Part shown: positions 17,440 to 25,723 of the stretch, in pieces
Layout: every line of letters starts with the position of its first letter
How positions within the stretch are numbered: the first letter of the stretch is position 1
Translations under genes and position numbers: made by a program
Assembly: GCF_030269445.1 (NCBI RefSeq)
Contig: NZ_BSTJ01000007.1
Coordinates: 518,468-582,467 of the forward strand
DNA from: Actinoallomurus iriomotensis
Lineage (GTDB): Bacteria > Actinomycetota > Actinomycetes > Streptosporangiales > Streptosporangiaceae
Reading direction: 5' to 3'
Length of the DNA stretch: 64,000 nt
The notes under the pieces: generated by a model
Seen by the model: only the letters and a program-made list of their open reading frames with translations
Database searches by the model: none
What the model was told of the DNA's origin: nothing

Positions 17440-19599
17440 TCACGGGTAGCTGGTGATGTCCACCGGCACCGTGTCGGTGCCCTGCGCGGCGGCACCGGTG
17501 CTGTTGATCACGTGGTTGATGACTCCGTTGCCGCCGAGCGACACCGTGAGCAGGTCGTGGAACTTCACTCCCGAGTTGTTCGGCACCTCGAAGCCGTGCT
17601 CGTCGACGATCGACGGATCGACGTTGAAGTAGCAGTAGCTGCCCAGGCCCCAGCCCTCATGGCTGGTGACGTTGTCGGCCACCTTGTAGGCGGCGTAGCC
17701 GCGCGTGCTCCCGTTCATGTAGGCGGCCTGGTTCGGCGGGTCGTACGGCAGCTCGTTCTGGAAGAAGATCGTCTTGCCGCCCTGGCCGTTCCAGATGACG
17801 TTGTACTTCTGGTAGTGCTCGACGAACAGGCCGTACGCCGTGACGTTCGCGCCGTTCACGATGAGGCCGGTGTCGGCGGTGTTGGTGGTCCAGCCGACGC
17901 CCGAGCCGTGGTCGGCGCGCCAGGCCCAGATGTGGTCGATGATCGTGTTGGCGCTGTTCACGACCAGGCTGTTGGTCGCCTTGCCCGCCCCGGCGCCGCC
18001 GATGCGGAAGAAGACGTCCTGGATCGAGGTCGGGTTGCTCGCGTGGCTCGCCGACGAGCCGCTCGGGCCGACCTGGAGCAGCACCGGCGAGTTGGTCGTC
18101 CCGGCGTCGAACAGCAGCCCGGCGATCTTCACGCCGTCGACGTCGGCGACCGTCATGGGGGTCGCCCCGCCGTCCGGCACGATCGTCGCGTAGCCGAGGC
18201 CCAGGACGACGGTGTTGGCGCGGGTCACGTTGATCGACTGGCTGACGTGGTAGACGCCGGGCGTGAACAGCAGGTTCAGCCCGGAGCTCAGCGCGGCGTT
18301 GATGGTGGCGGCGCTGTCACCGGGATGGGCAACGTAGAACTGGCTCAGCGGGATCGACGTGCCCGGGGTCGAGCCGCTCGCCCAGGTGGTGCCGCGCGAG
18401 TTGGTCCGCAGGCTCGGCACGAGCACGTTGTAGTTGCCCGCGCCGTCGACGTACAGGTAGGGCTTCTCCCGGGTCACCGGGCTGTTGGCCAGGACGGTGT
18501 ACGGCGGGTTGGGGAAGCTCTGCGCGGGCGCGCCGACCACCCCGGAGAACACCATGTTCCAGACACCGTTGAGGTTGCCGCCGATCTGGCTGTCGCGCGT
18601 GAGCCACTGCTGCTGGGAGTACGGCTGGACGGTGCCGTCGATCTTGGAGTCGGCGATGTACCCGCCACTGGCCCAGCCGTACCCGGTCGGGGAGAGGTTG
18701 AGGTCACCGCGGACGTGGACGCGGCGGAACGGCGCCGCCTGCGCGACCGCCCAGCGGTCGTACCCGCCGGACGGGGTGATCGACAGGTTCTCCGCCGAAC
18801 GCCAGAAATTCTGGGTGGCGTTGCCGTTGAACCAGCCGGCGTCGACGGTGACTCCGCCGTTGATGGTCACGTCGTCGACGTTGCGGCCCAGACCGGCGAT
18901 CGAGGTGTAGAAGCCGATGTTGGCGTTGACGTTGTAGCTGCCCGGCTTGAACAGCAGCGCGTACCGCTGTGAGCCGAACTGGTTGCTCTCCTGCTGGCTG
19001 AAGACCGAGTCGAGCTGGCTCTGGACGCTGCTGCTCGACATCGACGGGTCGAAGACCTTGACGTTCGGCCCGAGGTCTCCACCGCCGGCGGGCGGGGGCG
19101 TGCCGCCGCCGGTGGAGCCGTACACCTGGAACTCCCACAGCGAGTAGCCGTACTGGGTGTGCCGTGCGGTGCCGTACATCCGGACGTAGCGGCCGGTGCC
19201 GCTGACGGTCAGCGTCTGCGTGCCGCCGGCGCCGGTGGTGGTGGAGTAGACGGTGCTCCAGCTGGAGCCGTCCGCCGACACCTGGATCTGGTACGCGGTG
19301 GCGTACGCGGCCTCCCAGTTGAGCACGACCTGGCTGATGGTGGCGGAGGCGCCGAGGTCGACCTGGAGCCACTGGGGATCGCTGAAGGCGCTGGACCAGC
19401 GGGTGCCGGTGTCGCCGTCCACCGCGGCGGAGGCGGGGGTGCCGGCGTTCTCGGTGGAGGAGGCGGTGGCGGGCCGGCCCTGCGAGAGCAGGGTGTCCGC
19501 CGCGTGGGCGGCCCGCGGCGGGGCGACGAACATGACGGTGAGTGCGACGACCATGGCCCAGAGGACCGTGGCCACGCGGGGACGGGGCAGAGATCTCAT
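17440..19599 (-). CDS. Secreted F5/8C (CBM32-like) plus right-handed beta-helix protein, putative glycan-active enzyme
   Basis: 719 residues from ATG 19599, which has AGGAG eight bases upstream. Signal peptide (residues 1-34, ending AAHAA). A discoidin/F5-8C carbohydrate-binding domain (about 36-165: ATASSTENAGTPASAAVDGD, WLQVDLG, TGRYVRMYG, GYSLWEFQVYG) is joined by a Gly/Pro linker to a large repetitive domain. That domain looks like a parallel beta-helix (VDGVKIAGLLFDAG, NTIIDHIWAWRADHGSGVGW, NGANVTAYGLFVEHYQKYN). Streptomyces homologues are often labelled adenylyl cyclase or coagulation-factor-type protein, which is uninformative; GH55- or GH87-like glucanase activity is my guess from architecture. 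Confidence 0.78.
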   Translation of the reverse strand: MRSLPRPRVATVLWAMVVALTVMFVAPPRAAHAADTLLSQGRPATASSTENAGTPASAAVDGDTGTRWSSAFSDPQWLQVDLGASATISQVVLNWEAAYATAYQIQVSADGSSWSTVYSTTTGAGGTQTLTVSGTGRYVRMYGTARHTQYGYSLWEFQVYGSTGGGTPPPAGGGDLGPNVKVFDPSMSSSSVQSQLDSVFSQQESNQFGSQRYALLFKPGSYNVNANIGFYTSIAGLGRNVDDVTINGGVTVDAGWFNGNATQNFWRSAENLSITPSGGYDRWAVAQAAPFRRVHVRGDLNLSPTGYGWASGGYIADSKIDGTVQPYSQQQWLTRDSQIGGNLNGVWNMVFSGVVGAPAQSFPNPPYTVLANSPVTREKPYLYVDGAGNYNVLVPSLRTNSRGTTWASGSTPGTSIPLSQFYVAHPGDSAATINAALSSGLNLLFTPGVYHVSQSINVTRANTVVLGLGYATIVPDGGATPMTVADVDGVKIAGLLFDAGTTNSPVLLQVGPSGSSASHASNPTSIQDVFFRIGGAGAGKATNSLVVNSANTIIDHIWAWRADHGSGVGWTTNTADTGLIVNGANVTAYGLFVEHYQKYNVIWNGQGGKTIFFQNELPYDPPNQAAYMNGSTRGYAAYKVADNVTSHEGWGLGSYCYFNVDPSIVDEHGFEVPNNSGVKFHDLLTVSLGGNGVINHVINSTGAAAQGTDTVPVDITSYP

Positions 19600-19670
19600 G
19601 GATCGTCTCCTGAGGGGGAGTGGAGACCGGGCGGCTCTGGCGGGGCCTGGGGTCTCCACACGGTCTGGGG

Positions 19671-19766
19671 CTTAATTCATGGCGTGATTAAACAAGGGGA
19701 AAACAGACCCGTCAAGAGATCGAACTCGCTGGTTAATCGCTTCTTTATTGGCTTGATTAAAGTTGT
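19671..19766. promoter_or_regulatory. Cluster of GATTAA/TTAATC operator half-sites upstream of beta-helix gene
   Basis: An AT-rich stretch between divergent genes contains TTAATTCATG with GCGTGATTAA directly after it (19672-19691), then TTAATCG at about 19733 and TTGATTAAAG at about 19754. The first element is an imperfect palindrome and aligns with the palindrome at 12742-12764 over 25 positions with 16 identities. It lies about 70 bases upstream of the beta-helix gene start (19599), where a repressor would block transcription. Confidence 0.55.
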
Positions 19767-19836
19767 GAAGTGATTCCTGACCCGTTGCTGGTCCGTCCCG
19801 GCGCGCTGACGTGGGCGGGGGCCGTGCGACCGGGGT

Positions 19837-20370
19837 ATGACCCGTGCTGTGATCCGGAGCGTCACCCACGAGGTGAACCGACTGGAGGTCGCCGCCGGCG
19901 TGCCCTACGGGGAGTTCCGCCGACGGTACGAGCGGGCGGTGCCGGCGTTCGACGCCGATCGGTTCGCCGAACTCCAGCGGGCCGGCGCGCCGTGGGAGAC
20001 CGTCCGGCGGGCCACCGAGGAGAGCGCGCCGCACGGGTTCCTCCGCTACTGGGGCTTTGACGTCACCCCGCTCATGAACCTCGCCGGCGACCGGTGGAAC
20101 TGCGTGGAGTACCTCATGGGCGACCACACGACCGCGCAGCGGATGTTCACCCGGGACCCGGCCGTCATGCTGTACGCCCCGCTGCGCACCGCGATCTACG
20201 AGGACGCCGATGGCCGGACGTGGTTCGCGGTGGACCAGCCGAGCACGCGGTTCGCGAGCTTCGGCGACGCGGCGATCGCCGCGGTCGGGGTCGAGCTGGA
20301 CCACCGGCTCGCCGCCCTCCTGGAGCGCCTGGGCGCCCCCGTGCCCGAGGTCCTCGGTCAGCGTGAGTAG
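19837..20370 (+). CDS. DUF302-domain protein
   Basis: 177 residues, cytoplasmic. The C-terminal half has the DUF302 pattern: CVEYLMGDHTTAQRMF, DPAVMLYAPLRTAIYED and FAVDQPSTRFASFGD. DUF302 proteins share a fold with small lipid- or metal-related binding domains; their biochemical role is not established. The first 85 residues form a helical N-terminal extension (VPYGEFRRRYERAVPAFD). The 3' end overlaps the end of the converging rpsD-like pseudogene by 13 bp. Confidence 0.8.
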   Translation: MTRAVIRSVTHEVNRLEVAAGVPYGEFRRRYERAVPAFDADRFAELQRAGAPWETVRRATEESAPHGFLRYWGFDVTPLMNLAGDRWNCVEYLMGDHTTAQRMFTRDPAVMLYAPLRTAIYEDADGRTWFAVDQPSTRFASFGDAAIAAVGVELDHRLAALLERLGAPVPEVLGQRE

Positions 20371-20769
20371 TACTCCACGACGAGCTGGACGTCGCACCGT
20401 ACCGGGATCTCGTGCCGCTCCGGGAGGCGTACGAACCGGGCGGCCAACCGGGGATGGTCGGCCTGGAGGTAGTCCGGGAGGCGTTCCGGCGCGTGCGCGC
20501 CCGCCGCGGCCTCCCGGAAGGGCGGCATCGCCCGGCTGCGCTCGGCCACGCTGATCACCGAGCCGGGCCGTACGCGATAGGAGGGCACGTTGACGCGCTC
20601 GCCGTTCACCAGGATGTGCCGGTGGGAGACGAACTGCCGGGCCTGGTAGATCGTGCGGGCGAACCTGGCCGGGCGGGTACGGGCGGCGCTCGAAGTAGCG
20701 GACGCACTTGGGCGTGAGCGGGATCCCCAGGGCGCGGGAGCGTTTGGTTTTCGGGCGTGAGCTGTTCAC
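20358..20769 (-). pseudogene. rpsD: Ribosomal protein S4 paralogue with internal deletion
   Basis: The minus strand starts at GTG 20769 (ribosome-binding GAAGGGA) and encodes the S4 N-terminus RPKTKRSRALGIPLTPK and RYFERRPYPPG. At about 20665-20672 it jumps to the S4 middle ARTIYQARQFVSHRHILVNG in a different frame, then continues to the normal end VRCDVQLVVEYYSR. Roughly 70 codons of the N-terminal domain are gone and the frame is broken, so no full S4 can be made. Only one Cys is left in the N-terminal part, so this resembles the zinc-independent paralogue class that actinobacteria keep as a spare. Confidence 0.88.
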
Positions 20770-20787
20770 GGACGTCCCTTCGGTGAC

Positions 20788-20806
20788 TAAGGTTAGGCTT
20801 ACCTTA
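20788..20806. promoter_or_regulatory. Iron box (IdeR/DmdR-type operator)
   Basis: TAAGGTTAGGCTTACCTTA matches the known actinobacterial iron-box consensus TTAGGTTAGGCTAACCTAA at 16 of 19 positions. It ends 14 bases before the DUF2470 gene start and 18 bases above the rpsD-like pseudogene start, so it covers both promoters. Iron-loaded IdeR/DmdR would repress both directions. Confidence 0.82.
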
Positions 20807-20820
20807 CTTAGGGAGGCTGG

Positions 20821-21543
20821 ATGTCCGCCACCGATCACCCCACCGCGCCCGTCGCGGAGCCGACCCCCGCCGAGCTGGTCCGCTCCGTGCTCGCCGCGGC
20901 CCGGTCCCTGACCCTGACGACCGAGGCGCACCGCGTCGACCTCGTCGGCCTGCACTCGCTGGAGGCCCCCGGCCGCCTGCTGCTCAACGTGCCGGCCGGC
21001 AGCCACGTGGGCGCGGAGGTCGCCCGGGCGCCGGGCGGTGACCTGGCGGCCTCGCTGGAGTTCATCGACGTCGCGCCGGTGTCGGTGCCCGACCGGATCC
21101 GCGCGCGCGTGCTGCTGGGCGGATGGCTGAGCGTCGACGGGCAGCGCGCGAACGCGGAGGCGCTGTGCTTCGAGACGGTGACCGCCGAGCTCGGGCACGA
21201 CGGGCGGCGGTTCGAGCTGGAGGTGGACGAGCTGACCGCCGCCGAACCCGACCCGCTCGCGGCGACCGAGGCGGAGCTGCTCACCCACCTCGCCGGCGCC
21301 CACGGGGACGCCGTCGAGCTGCTGGCCCAGCTGGTCGACCACCGGTCGCTGCTCGGCGTGACCCGCGTGGACCCGTTGCGGGTCGACCGCTACGGCATCG
21401 TCCTGCGCCTCAGCCGGGCGAGCGGGTACCACGACGTGCGCCTGCCGTTCCCCGTCCCGCTGCGCAATCCGGCCCACGGCGTGCTGCAGATGCGCGCCCT
21501 GCTGACCCGGGCGAAGGCCTGCCCCCGCCGCTCGCGGCGCTGA
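20821..21543 (+). CDS. DUF2470-domain protein, probably iron/heme related
   Basis: 240 residues. The C-terminal half carries the DUF2470 pattern AHGDAVELLAQLVD, GVTRVDPLRVDRYGIVLRL and VRLPFPVPLRNPAHGVLQMRA; the N-terminal half has a beta-barrel feel with GRLLLNVPAGSHV and a PDRIRARVLLGGWL strand, as in the split-barrel plus DUF2470 layout of HugZ-like heme-utilisation proteins. An iron box lies directly upstream, so it should be induced when iron is scarce. Starts at ATG 20821, with GGGAGG seven bases upstream. Confidence 0.8.
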   Translation: MSATDHPTAPVAEPTPAELVRSVLAAARSLTLTTEAHRVDLVGLHSLEAPGRLLLNVPAGSHVGAEVARAPGGDLAASLEFIDVAPVSVPDRIRARVLLGGWLSVDGQRANAEALCFETVTAELGHDGRRFELEVDELTAAEPDPLAATEAELLTHLAGAHGDAVELLAQLVDHRSLLGVTRVDPLRVDRYGIVLRLSRASGYHDVRLPFPVPLRNPAHGVLQMRALLTRAKACPRRSRR

Positions 21544-21565
21544 TGGTTCGACCGGCCGGCACCGA

Positions 21566-22966
21566 TCATGACTGGAGTGTTCGGGCGAGTCTGGTCGCGG
21601 CGAGGACGCCGGCGACGCTGACGATCGCCATCCACAGGGTGCTGGTGGGCAATGCGGTGGTGTTGCCGTGGGAGAGGTAGAGGGTCCCGAAGGCGGCGAC
21701 GCCGATGACCTGCCCGAGTTGCATGGTGGTGCCGAGCAGACCGCTGGCGTCGGCGGCCTGGCCGTGGGGCACCTGCCGCAAGGACTGGGTGAGCAGTGGG
21801 CTGGCGGACAGCCCCATGCCTACTCCTGTCAGGATCAACGCGGTCCAGGTCAGCGGACCGCTGTGGTCGCCGTCGATGGCGATGGCCGAGTACGCCAGCG
21901 CGCACAGGGCGAGACCGGCCGGGGTCACCATGGAGTGCAGGCGATGGGGCAGTCGCCGCCAGCAGAATCCGACCAGGCCGAACGCTATTGACATCGGCAG
22001 GTAGGTCAGGCCGGCCATCAGTGGACCGGCGCCGAGCCGGTTCTCCAGGTGCAGAGTGAAGACGAACAGGAACCCGCCGTAAGTCACCTGCATCGCCGAC
22101 AACGTCGCTACGCCGGCGCGAAGGCCGGGCGCGCGGAGGACTCCGAGGTCCAGCAGCGGGTCGCCGCCGCGCGCCATGACCCGTCGCTGGACGGGGGCGA
22201 ACAGGCCTGCGAGGACGAGACCCGCGCCGATGGCGACGAAGGTCCAGGCGGGCCAGCCCAGCTCCCGTCCGAGGACGAGCGGCAGGACCACCAGGAACAC
22301 CGCCGGCGCGACGATGAGCAGTCCGAGGAGGTCGAGCCCGCGGCGCCGCGCCGGCCGGTCGGCGGGGACCAGACGCGGAACCAGGACGGCGAGCAGGATG
22401 CCGATGGGGACGTTGACCAGAAAGGCCGGGCGCCAGCCGGTGCCGAAGAGGTCGGCGTTGACCAGCAGGCCACCGGCGATCAGTCCGGCGACGGCGCCGA
22501 TGGAGAGGACCACCCCGTACGCGGACAGGGCTCTGGCTCGCTCGGGGCCTTCGAATCTGGTCTGGATGATGCTCATGATCTGTGGTGCCATCACGGCCGC
22601 GCCGGCGCCCTGGACGATCCGAGAGGCGATCAGCGCCAGGCTGCCGGGTGCCAGTCCGCAACACAGCGACGCGGCGGTGAACATGATGACGCCGATCAGG
22701 TACATCCGCCGATGGCCGAAGATCTCGCCCAGCCGCGCGGCGGTGACCAGCGACATCGCGTAAGCGGCGGTGTACCCGCCGACGACCAGTTGCAGCGAGC
22801 TGCCGGACGCGGGCAGTTCGACGCCGATCACCGGCATGGCCACGTTGACGACGAACACGTCGAGCAGGCCCATGAACTGCCCGAGCAGCAGGACGGCCAG
22901 CATCGGCCGCCGGCGCACGATGGCCGATGCGCCGGTGCCGGTGCTGACGTTGGTGAGCGTGGTCAT
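21566..22966 (-). CDS. MFS drug efflux transporter, DHA2 (14-helix) family
   Basis: 466 residues from ATG 22966. Motif DVFVVNVAMPVIG in the first helix pair, the motif A loop ARLGEIFGHRRMYLIG and the motif C-like IVQGAGAAVMAPQIMSII mark the DHA2 proton-antiporter class (QacA/EmrB type). Its ATG overlaps the stop of the NTF2-like gene (ATGA), so the two are one operon. It is divergent from a two-component operon that may sense its substrate. Long in-frame sequence upstream of the ATG belongs to the NTF2-like gene shadow. Confidence 0.92.
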   Translation of the reverse strand: MTTLTNVSTGTGASAIVRRRPMLAVLLLGQFMGLLDVFVVNVAMPVIGVELPASGSSLQLVVGGYTAAYAMSLVTAARLGEIFGHRRMYLIGVIMFTAASLCCGLAPGSLALIASRIVQGAGAAVMAPQIMSIIQTRFEGPERARALSAYGVVLSIGAVAGLIAGGLLVNADLFGTGWRPAFLVNVPIGILLAVLVPRLVPADRPARRRGLDLLGLLIVAPAVFLVVLPLVLGRELGWPAWTFVAIGAGLVLAGLFAPVQRRVMARGGDPLLDLGVLRAPGLRAGVATLSAMQVTYGGFLFVFTLHLENRLGAGPLMAGLTYLPMSIAFGLVGFCWRRLPHRLHSMVTPAGLALCALAYSAIAIDGDHSGPLTWTALILTGVGMGLSASPLLTQSLRQVPHGQAADASGLLGTTMQLGQVIGVAAFGTLYLSHGNTTALPTSTLWMAIVSVAGVLAATRLARTLQS

Positions 22967-23358
22967 CGGTTCGCGGGGGTGTTGGTGTAGGCCGCGACCT
23001 TCCACTGGCCGTCCGCACGGATGAGGACCCAGGTGGCGCGGACCTCCCGGTCGTCCGATACCTCGGTCTCGCCGGCCAGCACGATCCCGGCCCTGCTGAC
23101 GACGATGGCGGTGTCGCCCCACACCCGGATGTCCAGGGGCTGGTCGACACCGCGCGAACCCTTCAGCGGTCCGGCGAACCCGGCGGCCATGTGCTCACGT
23201 ACGGCCGTGCGCCCCTTGTTGAACACCCCGGGCATCGCCACGGTGACGTCGTCGGTGTACACGGCGGCGAACGCGTCGGCGTCCCCGGCCGCCCAGGCCG
23301 CGTACACCTGGTCGAAAACGGTCTTGATCTCATCGCTGAGCGCGACGGTGGAGGTCAT
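22963..23358 (-). CDS. SgcJ/EcaC-type NTF2-like (SnoaL superfamily) protein
   Basis: 131 residues, a single NTF2-like cone fold. Sequence marks: FDQVYAAWAAGDADAFAAVYTDDVTVAMPGV at the start (split over two strands), GRTAVREHM, WGDTAIVVSRAGIV and RADGQWKVAAYTNTP at the end, the SgcJ/EcaC pattern. Members occur as accessory proteins in enediyne clusters and as free-standing proteins of unknown role; no clear catalytic residues are visible. First gene of the operon with the efflux pump, so it may bind or modify the pump substrate (inference). Confidence 0.85.
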   Translation of the reverse strand: MTSTVALSDEIKTVFDQVYAAWAAGDADAFAAVYTDDVTVAMPGVFNKGRTAVREHMAAGFAGPLKGSRGVDQPLDIRVWGDTAIVVSRAGIVLAGETEVSDDREVRATWVLIRADGQWKVAAYTNTPANR

Positions 23359-23681
23359 CGCAGATCCTTTCCATGATTGTGATCGCCGGCCCGGACGGTG
23401 AGGGGATGTCGTCCGGCGACGTGGCCAACTCTGGAGGACGCGTCCGCCCGGCCGGTAGATGCCGAAGTCGCAGATAGGCGATGATGTTCGTCATCAGTGA
23501 TCGACGACATCTGGATCTGCTCTCGCGGCCGGTGACGGTGCAGGATGCGGGCATGACCGTGATGCTCGCCGCCGCTGGGCACCACCCCTGTTCGGTGTCG
23601 GCGGCAGCGAATGCCCCCGATGCCCGGCACGCCGTGGCACGCCGGGACGCATCGGAGGCGGTGAAGGGCACGTTGGACCGG

Positions 23682-24611
23682 ATGACCGCGCGGCTGCCCC
23701 GCTGGGCCATCGTGGGTGTGCGGGTCTTCAGCCTCACCGTGCCGGCGATGAACATCACTGCGGTCTTTCTGAGCACCACGTCGCGGTCGCCGCTGGTCAT
23801 CTACTCCATCGGCACCGCGTTGTACGTGCCGTTCTTCCTCCGCCTGGTGTGGAGGGAAACCCAGGGCCGGCGGCCGGGGCACGCATGGTGGCTCCTGGTG
23901 GCGATGGCGCTGATCATCATCGGCCTGGCTCCGTGGGCCGGGCCGTTGTGGCCGCGCTCGTTCGGGCCGCTGGCGTTGGCCGTGCTGATCGTCGTCCGCA
24001 GACCGTGGTCGCCGATGCTCTACGGGCTTCTCCTGGTGGCGCCGATCCCGGTCGACCTGCTGCTGGGGGCGCCGGAGGAGTGGATCTGGGGCTCGTTGAG
24101 CGTCAACGCCGTGCTGGGCCCGTATGTGCTGTTGTTGCTGGCGCGCTCCATCGGCCGACTGGAATCGGCGCGGCAGTTGCTGGCGGCGCAGGCGGTCGTA
24201 CGCGAGCGCGAGCGCGTCGACGACGAACTGCGCGACTCGATCGGAGCCGAGTTGGCCGCCATAGCGGACAGGGCGCAGGCCCTGGCGGTCACGGACCGGC
24301 CGGTGACTCCCGAACTCGACGACCTCGTGGCCGCGTCCCGGCGGACCCTGGCCGGCGCCCGGTTCCTGATCCGCGGCTACCAGCAGCCGTCGCTACGCCG
24401 CGAACTCGACACGGCGGTCGCGCTCTTGGCGGCCGCCGGTGTGTCGGTCGGTGTCGTGGCGCCGCGTCAGCCGTTGCGCCCCACGGCCGATGAGCGGGCG
24501 CGGCCGGCAGTGCGGGAGGCCGTGGCCCAGCTGCTTCGGCGACCCGGCGGTTCGTACGTCCTCACCATCGATGCCGACGGTGACGTCATCCTGCGTGAGC
24601 GCGGCCGATGA
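23682..24611 (+). CDS. Degenerate sensor kinase (pseudo-kinase)
   Basis: About 309 residues from ATG 23682; the frame is open from 23481, but the extra N-terminal 67 residues look non-coding and no ribosome site decides firmly. Five or so membrane segments are followed by a dimerisation helix in which the phosphoacceptor His is replaced: RVDDELRDSIGAELAAIA where active kinases have ELHD. The ATPase part is cut short: the N-box region AVREAVAQLLRRPG lacks the Asn, and the protein ends before any G-box. It overlaps the true kinase gene by four bases (ATGA). It probably dimerises with or modulates that kinase. Confidence 0.8.
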   Translation: MTARLPRWAIVGVRVFSLTVPAMNITAVFLSTTSRSPLVIYSIGTALYVPFFLRLVWRETQGRRPGHAWWLLVAMALIIIGLAPWAGPLWPRSFGPLALAVLIVVRRPWSPMLYGLLLVAPIPVDLLLGAPEEWIWGSLSVNAVLGPYVLLLLARSIGRLESARQLLAAQAVVRERERVDDELRDSIGAELAAIADRAQALAVTDRPVTPELDDLVAASRRTLAGARFLIRGYQQPSLRRELDTAVALLAAAGVSVGVVAPRQPLRPTADERARPAVREAVAQLLRRPGGSYVLTIDADGDVILRERGR

Positions 24612-25723
24612 GCGGCTCCCGGTGGCTCATCGTGGCGGTCACCGTCGCCTGGCTGGTGCCACCGGTGGCGTACACGGTCACCGGGCAGGAACCGGGGACG
24701 AGCGTCGGAAACCCGCTGCTCGTGGTCGTCATCGCCCTCGCCGTCGGAGCGCTCCATGTGTGGCACGCGATGTCCTGCCTGCGCGGCGGCCCATCGCCGG
24801 GATGGCCGGTGTCGCTTGCACTGTTGATGGTCCTGGTCTACCTGCCGCTGCAGTGGTGGAGCTGGAGCTGGGTCAGCACCCAGTGTTTCGGCGTGGCCTC
24901 GCTCGCCCTGCTGTTGCGGCCGCGTCCGAAGCTGTGGCTGCCCATCGCGGCCGGGCTGCTGATCGCTCCCGCGTTGATCGACGCGGTCCGGCTGGGCCCG
25001 CTCTTCGGCATGTTGAGCGCGGCCTACGACCTGGCGGCGCTGACCGTCGCCGCAGGCTCGCTCTACGGATCGGTGCTCCTGGTCCAGGTGGTCGAGGAAC
25101 TGCGGGAGACCCGGCCGGCGCTGGCGGCGGCGGCCGTCAGCGAAGAGCGGCTGCGGCTCTCGCGTGACCTGCACGACCTGCTGGGCCAGAGCCTGTCCGC
25201 GGTCTCGCTGAAGGGCGATCTCGCGCTCGCCCTGTTCGACCAGGACCGTCTCATGGCTCGCGCGGAGGTGGCGGGCATGGCCGAGGTGGCTCGCGACGCG
25301 CTGCGCGACATTCGCGCCATCACCCGCGGCGAACACTCCGTGTCACTCCGATCGGAGCTCGACGGCGCCGCCGTGCTACTCGACACCGCCGGCATTCAGA
25401 CCGACATCACCGCGGATCTCCCGGCCGACCTCGGGTCACCGGAGGAGAGGCTCCTGGCCTGGGCCGTCCGCGAAGGCGTGACCAACCTGCTGCGCCACAG
25501 CCGAGCTCGCACCTGCGCGATCACCATCGCCCCGAGAGCCGGGACCGTCGAACTGACGATCGTCAACGACGGTGCCTCGGCCGACAGGGGCCGCGGCAGC
25601 GGGTTGGCCGGCCTCGCGGATCGGGCCCGCGCCCTGTCCGGGACCGTCACGGCCTCCCACGACGGCGAACATTTCCGTCTGGGCGTCTCGATTCCCCATG
25701 CTCCCCACCGGAAGACACGATGA
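24608..25723 (+). CDS. DesK/NarL-type sensor histidine kinase
   Basis: 371 residues. Six predicted membrane helices in the first 160 residues, then HisKA_3 with the phosphoacceptor in RLSRDLHDLLGQSLSAVSLKG, an N-box VREGVTNLLRHSRA and a glycine-rich box GSGLAGLADRARAL. Full catalytic equipment, unlike the upstream pseudo-kinase. Starts and stops are both overlapped by neighbours (ATGA on each side), so pseudo-kinase, kinase and regulator are co-translated. Target is perhaps the divergent efflux pump operon at 21566-23358. Confidence 0.93.
   Translation: MSGSRWLIVAVTVAWLVPPVAYTVTGQEPGTSVGNPLLVVVIALAVGALHVWHAMSCLRGGPSPGWPVSLALLMVLVYLPLQWWSWSWVSTQCFGVASLALLLRPRPKLWLPIAAGLLIAPALIDAVRLGPLFGMLSAAYDLAALTVAAGSLYGSVLLVQVVEELRETRPALAAAAVSEERLRLSRDLHDLLGQSLSAVSLKGDLALALFDQDRLMARAEVAGMAEVARDALRDIRAITRGEHSVSLRSELDGAAVLLDTAGIQTDITADLPADLGSPEERLLAWAVREGVTNLLRHSRARTCAITIAPRAGTVELTIVNDGASADRGRGSGLAGLADRARALSGTVTASHDGEHFRLGVSIPHAPHRKTR

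Noticed and set aside
17233..18972. Plus-strand 579-codon frame opposite the beta-helix gene
   Set aside because: No domain; the minus strand has a signal peptide, carbohydrate-binding domain and repeats.
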